The notes below the pieces were generated by a model, which was given only the letters and a program-made list of their open reading frames with translations, was not told the origin of the DNA and made no database searches. Made by a program: the position numbers and the translations under genes. From Struthidea cinerea (taxonomy: Eukaryota; Chordata; Aves; Passeriformes; Corcoracidae): a DNA stretch of 64,000 nt. The stretch covers positions 685,093-749,092 of the forward strand of contig VZTI01003801.1 of the NCBI GenBank assembly GCA_013397865.1. The letters are read 5' to 3'. Positions 53,501 through 62,500 of the stretch are shown one piece after another; position 1 is the first letter of the stretch, and every line of letters begins with the position of its first letter.

Positions 53501-56500
53501 GGGAAAGGCACAGTTCAAAGTTCAGTGGAACACCAGTGACTTCAGGCAGCGGGATGCTACTGCCCCAGAGGAAATGAGGGAGAGAAATTGGAATATCCCT
53601 CTCTACAAGATGTGTGTACAGTAGCAGATGGAGGAACCGGCCCATGCTGCAGACGAGGAATGCTATTTGGTTACAAACATACCAGTACTTTGGATCCCTT
53701 GGTGACTGAGGACTGTAGGTTTGGTTTTATTTGTTCCCCTTTACTAAGAAAGATGCTAAAAACTTATACTCTAAAGGCAGTACAAGAACAAAGGGAGTCA
53801 TTTTAGACTCATTCAATGTACTTGATTTTTTCTTTTTTTTGACAAGTGAAATTTACTTTTAGCCATGAAACCCCCCGAAATTTCCCACTCTGTATTGTCT
53901 TTTCTGAGAATAATGAGCAGTCTTCTGATCAATAGCAAAGAGCACACACATTTCCCTAAAAAGCAAAATGGCTCTTGCTTCCTGCCCCCTTTGTTTGAAA
54001 GAATCATGTTATAAAATACTATTCCAGCCATTTAATAACTCATTTGGATTTCTTATTCTCTATATAGGACTTTATTTTTATTTTTTATGGTGACAAAAAT
54101 CCATAAAACCATAATCTTTCCTGATATATAGAGAGGAAAAGATTAGATGGATTAAAATACAATTCTGTAATGCACATGTATATTCAAATACACATAACTC
54201 ATATGCCATTTTGCTTATCCCCATTCTTTTAACTCACCACTTAAAAAAACCCACAATAAATTCCATGTGTTCTACCCACACACACCAGGACAGGATCTAC
54301 ACTGCTAATGGCATTCAGGTGGCCATGCCTTGCTTAGCAGGTATAACATTCTTCCCAAAAATTTCCAGAAAAGGCAATTCCTTTTTTCTGACATATTGGT
54401 GAATTTCTGTCACAGCCATTAGAAGGAAGTAAAAATGCTTTGGTCTAGGCTTTGCTGCTGTCAGATTTTTCTGACAGATACACATGAGTTCTCTTTCCTG
54501 TAATGTAAAGTTTCTTACTAGGCCACATGCAAAATGGAATACTCTGGACTTCTTCCAATTCGTGGCTAGAGATTCATAAAGCATGATGAATCACTGCTCT
54601 GTCCTGACGTAAGGATTATTATACTTCTTTATTGCAGTCTGAAGAAACCAAAAATGTCAGAACCTAATGACAGCTTTCCTGCCTGAGAGAGTCCAATGTA
54701 CCGTGTGGTCTCAGCATGAGATCTCATTTGCCTAAAGTAAAAAGCATTTAGAATAATCTAATAAGCTCAGGAATCTGTGAACTCATCAGACCAGACCAAA
54801 ACACAGTACCAAATCCAATTAAAAACATTTTGAAGGCTGAGGAAGACCTCAGGATTGTCCTGTGCTCAGGAAAACTGCTTTTTTTCCCCCAGCTATTGTT
54901 CTAGTGGATATTATCCCTCCTGCCAAGCAATGACCCATAAAGTAAATAATTTTTCTTTCAGTGATTCCTTCTAACACAGGCCTGATTCTTTGTGTAGAGC
55001 AGAAAGGGGCAGAGATGGAATATGACTCCCTTCTGCTCTCTTCTCATTACATGCTAACTCTGGTTTCGCCTCAGGATCTGGTCAAAGTGTTTAAAGGAGA
55101 TACAAAGGTGCCTATTCATGGAAGAAACCCACAGATTTTATCTTTTCCACTGACTGGACTGGTGGCGTTCTTTTGACTTGTTTCTCAAAAATAATTCTTG
55201 GTTTGCACCGGGCAGCAGAAACTTATTCATGTACCTTCATGTCCTGTATCCTCTGCTCCAGGGCTTCTATCGTGTTCTCCTCAGGCACGTGAGCATCCAA
55301 GAGCTGAGCGCACTGCTGGCTGCACTGCTCTAACTTGGCTGCTGTCTCAGTGCACAAAGCATCAAAGGGCTCCCAGAGCTGCAGAGCTGCCTGTGCTGCC
55401 CGCAGCTGATCTGTGATGTCTTCATTTACCGAGTTCCACCTGCCAAAACACCAAAAGATTAAGAGCATTTTCCTAGTAGGTTCTCCTCCAGAATATGACT
55501 TGTCATAGGATTCCTGTGGGAGTTGCTTTGCAGCCACACCCATGTTCCTGGAAAACCTGCTGCTATAGCACAGGGACTGTGCTGCTGCGGGACCCATCAA
55601 ACAAAAGGTACCCAGGTAAAAGGTACAAGTTCCCCATCCCTGGAAGTGTTCAAGGATGGACAGGGCTTGGAGAAACCTGGTCTGGTGGAAGGTGTCCCTG
55701 CCCATGGCAGGGGGGTTGGAACTGCATGATCTTTAAGATCCCTTCCAACCCAAACCATTCCATGATTCTGTGATTTTACTCCTCACATAGGTGTCCTTAG
55801 ACAGGTGAATTGCATAAGTATAGATTTAAAAATCTGACAGATGTTCGAGTCTTGCCTCAAAAACTTGGGTTTTTTAAATACTAATAACTGGGGTCTGTTT
55901 TTGCAGGCTTACCTAGCGTGTGCCTCTGTGCACTTCTGGTCAATAATCTCTGCAAAGGAGGGGGAGCAGTTCTTCTTCAGGTTATTGGCAGCAGCCTGGA
56001 GCTTGGCCCAACTTTCTTCACTGTTCTCTGATTCATCTTGAAGAGCCTGCAGAATGGATTACTGCAATTAATTGTGGGAATAAACGACCGAAGTGTAACT
56101 TCCCCTACAGACTGGTACGGATAGGGCAGAAATAATGCCATACTTCTGCAGCACAGATTAAAATGTTTGCAGAAAATGTAACACCTGTTCCTAAAAATTA
56201 GGAAGCTAAGAGAGGTGAAATGGTCCAAGTTAAAAAAAATCACTCAGGAGACCTATTTTAAACTGAGATAATTTATTGGCTGTTAAAGAAAAAAAAGCTC
56301 ATTTAGCAAACCCACACCCTTGAACTGAATAAATGAATTTGCTAGAAACCAAAATGCTTTTATTTTAAGCCACTGTTTCTACTGGCAGTAAAGTTGGTTC
56401 CACACCTCCTCGCCTGAGCTGCATGTTCCCCCTCCTGATACAGGTAATTACAGCATATCTGTGAACTGCTCCAGGTTCAACGTGAACAGGGTGGTTGAAG

Positions 56501-59500
56501 GAAGGAGGTAAGAAGGTACCCAGTTCCTTTTATTACATGAGCCCAGGTGAGGGTGTAAAGCACTCGTGCAGGGTTTACTGCCTAGAGCCCCATACCCAGC
56601 ATTCACAGCCTCAGTCTGCCCTGCACCACTTCTGATACAACTCAAAAACACCCCAAATCAGGCCTTATTGACAGGGAAACAGGGAGTGCTTGCACAGCCT
56701 TTCAACACTCATTTAAAGCCAGGTAAGGGGATTTTAGCCAGAGCTGTGAAATGTTCAGACCCAGGCCAAGCCTGACTGCCTACTCCAGATGCTCCACTTG
56801 GACTCTCTAACAGCCAAGCAGAGCATCAGGATGATCCAGAGCATTTATGTCTGGCATTCTGACTCATTCAGAGGCCGTGCAGGAGACTTCAGCTCTCTGG
56901 AGGATGACAGAATAGTTGAACTGGTGCTGGAGGAAGCAGAAATGCCAGGCTCAGCATCAATACAAGGTGCAAAGGAGTATGAGGACTTGGTGAGGTCTTT
57001 TCTTGAACCTTGGTACCTAAATTGCACTCATGCACTACATAAAATAAGAAGTCTAAAAGTACTCTTTAGTGCCTCTGGAGGTTAAAAAAAAATTAGTAAT
57101 GTTCCACTAACTTCAGTGTCATTACAATAAAGAAAAAGTTGCTCAGATAAATTTTCCTGTCTTTTTTTCAGTGGAGTTTGTTTGCCCAAAGGCACAGAAG
57201 GAAGTACAGAAGTGAGACAACTTTACCTGGAGAGTTTTGACCTGTTTTTTCAAAGCTTCCAATGAAGCTTCTTCCCCAGAAGGTTTGCACTGGTCTATGC
57301 AGTACAAGTATCTTGTTGTCATCAAGCTGACTTCTGCATAAATTTCATCATATGCTCTCCACTGCTCCAGTATTGACTGCATTGAGGCCTTTAGCTGTGT
57401 AACCTGCAGACAAACCACTTTTGTTAATATTTCTTGGGTAGTCTTGACATATAAATCACTTTTAAATTGACTTAAAAATCCAAACTCAATGCTCAATCCA
57501 TGACAATCCACGAGAATTTGCCAAGTTAGAGTATTTTCCGACTTGGTAAGGAATTGTGCAGGCTTCAAACAAAGCAATACACCATATCTAGAGTGAAGTA
57601 CAAGAATTTGCTGGAAATTAAAATTTCACTGGAGTTCAAGGTAGCACTATTCTGTCAGCCACAACTCCAGAACACCCCAGGAAGTATTGAAATAATGAAC
57701 TGCTTATTCCTTCCTGCCAAAAAGCAACCTGAAGTGGGAGGAAGTTGAGAGCCTTAATCTTCTTAGGAAGCAGATAGTTTGATCCAGAGATCAAGTTTCC
57801 TTTCAAGGACAATTTGAACAGAAATTGGTTTGTATGGAAGAAGACACTACCGCAATACTCTGAGAGCTGTCATCCCTCTCATGCCATTGTGCTCTAATAA
57901 TGCAGGCCCACCTGGATCCCAGGCTAGCAACTTCAGGATTCTCATACAAAATTAAATGATGGCTATCCCCTTTATTTTCTGTCTCTTTCATTATTACAGT
58001 TGTCTAATCTATATGGGGCAGGCATGGCTTCCCTTTGCCACGGACTCCTGGACACTGCAAACACAAAACCAGTCCTCCTCCAGCCATTTTTATCCTTCTG
58101 TTTCAGGGAAGTACATAAGGCATGTCCTGGGTTAGACGAAACATTCATCTAGTTCAGTACCTATTTTCAGTCATGCTTGGAGAAAAGCATGAAAACCAGG
58201 CAGACAAACAACCATGTCTCCACGAGACCCGAAAAAAGCCAGATGCCAGATTTCAGTTCTGGCTATGCAGCCACACAATGGAAGATGAAAACATTTCCAC
58301 ACCATAGTTCACCCTAAATAGACTGCATAGATAATTTTATCCTAGTATCCTAGTTTCAGGCACACACAGGCTGGTGGATTAATCATCCCTATTCTCTTTT
58401 GAATCATGGTTATAGGTGGGAGGAATCTCTAATTGCTTTTTGTAGCCTGTAGCTAATTACTGCCCACACAAGGAAGATGGAAAGACATCATTCCCAGGAA
58501 ATGTCTCTGGGCCACAGACTCACAGGCTTGAGCTCAACCTACGGACAATTTAATTAAGGTATTACATCTCCTTAGCCCTGTATTAGAAATCTCTGCCTGG
58601 CTCTGATGTGAGCAGTCACCCGTGGGAAGGAGCCTGCACTCGCTGTTTCACTGCACACACAGACAGCTCAGCTCCAAGAACATCCTGCAGTTTGCAAGTT
58701 CGGTAGTTAAGTCATAAAATTCCTAAAATTAACATAACCCATGGTGACCGTAAGAAGAAAAAAAGCACCAGGCTGTCAGTCCTGCCAATTTCTATCCCCA
58801 GCTATACATCAGAAGGAAAAACTTTCATCGTTTACATAGACATAAATTTCCCTGCTTTCTTTGTAAGAAACAATCACATCCTTTCTGCTGAAACCAAGAA
58901 GCAGCAGATCAATACTGGATTGACACCTCCTGTGGAAGAGTTCAAGCAAAAGGCTTCAGGTTTCACAAAGTTCTGAGGAAAAAAGGCAAGGAATTTATAA
59001 CAGAAAGTGTAAAGCAATCTTAACTAGAAACACAATCACTCCATCATGTATAATTCCATACAGTATATGGTTATTTATTATCACAAATTTAAATCTATAA
59101 ATGTACTCATTATCATCTCTCCTGCACCTATCAATTACATCCACATAAAAAAGATCAGCTCCAAGGATAAAGATACTATAACTATAAATACAAACTGCTG
59201 GGTAGTCAGTTTGCATGGGAAACCAATCTGCCAGACTCTCCTTGAAGCAACTGGAAACTACATAGGATTTGAAGATGGCAAAAGCCATCCCAGTGTGTGG
59301 ATGAAAGAATAACTGGGAGGTGAAAAAGCTGCAGTGAGAACAGGGCCAGAGAAGGCAGTTTCCACCAGTTGCACTACAGGGGAGAAAGAGCAGGGTATGA
59401 AAGAGAAGGAGATCAAGTAAGAGAGTTCAAGGTCTCCATTTTCAGCTTGACAGAAAAATAGCAGTGCTATTTCTTTATTTTCTTAAACTGCAGATGGGGA

Positions 59501-62500
59501 TCTGTTCTCCTTTGTACTCAAACTGCTTCAAGATCTGACTAATTTTTATCTCCCAACTCTGGATATACATTAATTCACATTACAGCAAATTACCTTCTTA
59601 CGAAGGTAAAGAGTAAGGAATACTTTGCACCTTTTTTGTACCAGCTCCTGCCATCCCACGAAGAAGATTAATAACACTAGTGGTCAGAACATGTAGTGGA
59701 GGAAACCTGAACGCAAGCGAGGCTTTTACCTGGTTTACAATGCTGTCCTTCATTTCACACAGCTCAGCTATCCTGAGAGACTGAGCTTCTGGGGTTTGTT
59801 CTGCACTCCCATTCGAAGCCAGACTCTGTTTGAGCTCATCAAGAGTTTTGGATTTAGCTGTAAGTTGATTTTCTAGCTCCTAAATAATGGAAAAAAAAAA
59901 AAAGAAGATAAGTAAGATCTTTTAATGAGACCATAGAAAAAACTTCTCTATGAAGAGCTTAGATAAACATTCCTTCTTTAAAACCAATTTTGCATAATTC
60001 TTCAGTCATGCAAAGGTAAGATGGGAACTATTTTTGCAATGGGCGAGTCCCTGACATCCTAACAACTTCTAGAAAGTTATTTTCAGTTTGTCCCTTTACT
60101 CAGAGGGACTCCCATGGGAGGAATTCCAGTCAAATAAATTCCAGTGAAAACAAGTGAGAACAATCTCTAATGAATGGAGATGCCTGGAAGAACTAGTCCC
60201 TCCCCAACACAACCAGCAAGATTATCAGATAGTCCTGACATGCTGGGGAAAGCTCAGCAGGGAGTTCTTCACAACATGAGGAACTATCCATGTTATGGAT
60301 ACGATGATAATGGCCCCAATGGGCCATGACACTTTCCTATAATGCTACACTTAAAGCCATGACCTTTTTTCACCTCTCACTGATCATCCCCAAAACATTT
60401 TCAAATTTGGACCTCATTTTTATTGACAAAATTAATTTTAATGGAACATTTTAGCCAACTGTAGCCTAGCACTGTGTGTTGCTGTGAGCAGGTGAGTGTT
60501 TAGTCCAAGCTACCCTCATGTCTTTCTTCCATTCTGGCCCCTCCACACATTTCAGAGACACAAGTAACTCAGTGTGTAACAAAGCACTCCAGACAATAAA
60601 AGCAGCCTACTACAAGAGAGAGATGTAACCATGGCAATGGAAGAACAAATATTCCACGTTACAAAATAGAGAGGGAACACTGTATTGAATGAAAACAGCA
60701 GACTGTCAGAGTAATAGGAACCAATTATTAGCTGGCTGCCACCTGTATTAATTGTGAGGGATCTGATGCCTAGAAAAACATAACAAAGGACACCCAGATC
60801 CTTGAGGCTGCTGCAGAGAGACTACACTACAATTTAGGGTAGAAGTAGAGAGGATTGCTGTTTCTCCAAATGGGACTGAGTAGTTTCCATGACACTTCCA
60901 TCACAGAGCTCTTCAAACTAATGGAACTGATAGCTCCTGCCATGGCTGTGCTGAACTGAGAACTACTTCTCTTGAAGTATCTCAGAACACAATATTGCTG
61001 CACAACAATATCGATGTGCAACACTCCAAATACCATGAAGCAACAGCAGATGCATCTTCAGGTGGTGGAAAAAGCCACAGAATACCCACTCACATTAAAA
61101 GTGGCTCTGACTCTTTATCACCTGAATGCAACATGATTTAATTAAAACGACATTGTAGAGTTCTCCTGGGAAATGGCAACTTCCTTTACACTTCTGTCAG
61201 TTAAAATCTGTGCAGTTCCTTAGTCTGGATTCAGCAAAGTGTGCTAAATAGGGTTTTTACAATGATATCACTCACGTAATGCTTTACCTTGCAATCATCT
61301 AAGGTGTTCTGTGCAGAGATCAGACTCGCTGGGGTCCGTAAGGATCTCAATCGATCGCTCTGAGCTTCCAGCCAGTTGCGCAGAGTCTGGGCTTTGTTCT
61401 CATTCTCAGTAATATCCTCCAAAATGTGCTCCAGGTCTCGTATCTGAAAGTCACAAAACTGTTTTAACTTACTTAAACCTATGGGTGGGTAGAAACAGGG
61501 CTTCACCTTCCATGACAAAATTTGAGATTACAAAATCTACATTGAAAATACTCTTTAGAGAAAACATTTTGAAAGAAAAACCTAAAAGGTTTTGCAGGCT
61601 CTTTAGGATCTGACCTTTTCCTTGGGAAGAAACAAGGCAGTGTGTGTTCTGGAGCTGGGAGACCTGACAAGTTGGGGGGCCTTGGGCTATGTGGACAGAT
61701 TCACGTGGAGTCTGAAAATCTCATTCTCACTAAAACCCACCAAGCCAACAAGGCTACTAAGATGAACAGAACCTCAAGTCTCCTATATTCAGTCTTGGCC
61801 CTGTGGATCCATTAAATCCTAGAATGCAATTTCATGAAAATAATTAGAGAAGATAACTTCTACCCTGAGAAAACTGAAATTTCATCATGGAAATTTTCAC
61901 TTGTGCCAGAAATGAAATGTCCACTTGAAAATGTTTCTGGAAGGCTTTCTGAACTAAAAAGTATTGGGAATTTTCCATCTGACCAGCAGCATTTGTATCT
62001 GGATTCAGAGAGGGCAGCTTCTCCCAAAGCTGTATATATTGGGACACAGAGATGAAAGAGGAATGTGTTGGTAGAGCGATTCATGCCAGCAGCCTCATGG
62101 TTGCATTTTGGGATTCTAAGCTTCCCATGGTCTTTTCCATATCATGAGTCACACCAGCTTTTCTGGGCATTGGGGCACATAAGCAGCAGCAGCAGCATCT
62201 AATTCTGGATGCATGGATTATTTCTAGCCTCACTAGAACAGAGTAATTCTGAGGAACTGCCTGAAACAGATTTTCTCCAGAGAAACAGATTACGTGCTGA
62301 TAGGAAAATTCTGCATGTAGACTGATCTTCAAAGCATTCCACTGGGAAAGCACATTTAACTACTGCAGGAGGAGGACACCAACACAGAGTAACCCATTTC
62401 CAGTGACCCAGGAGGGCTGGAGCAGGGCTGGGCACCGACCCCTGCTATGCCTTGTCCAGGAGGCCCATATGTGCCCATCTGAATGCAGCTGTCAACACTA

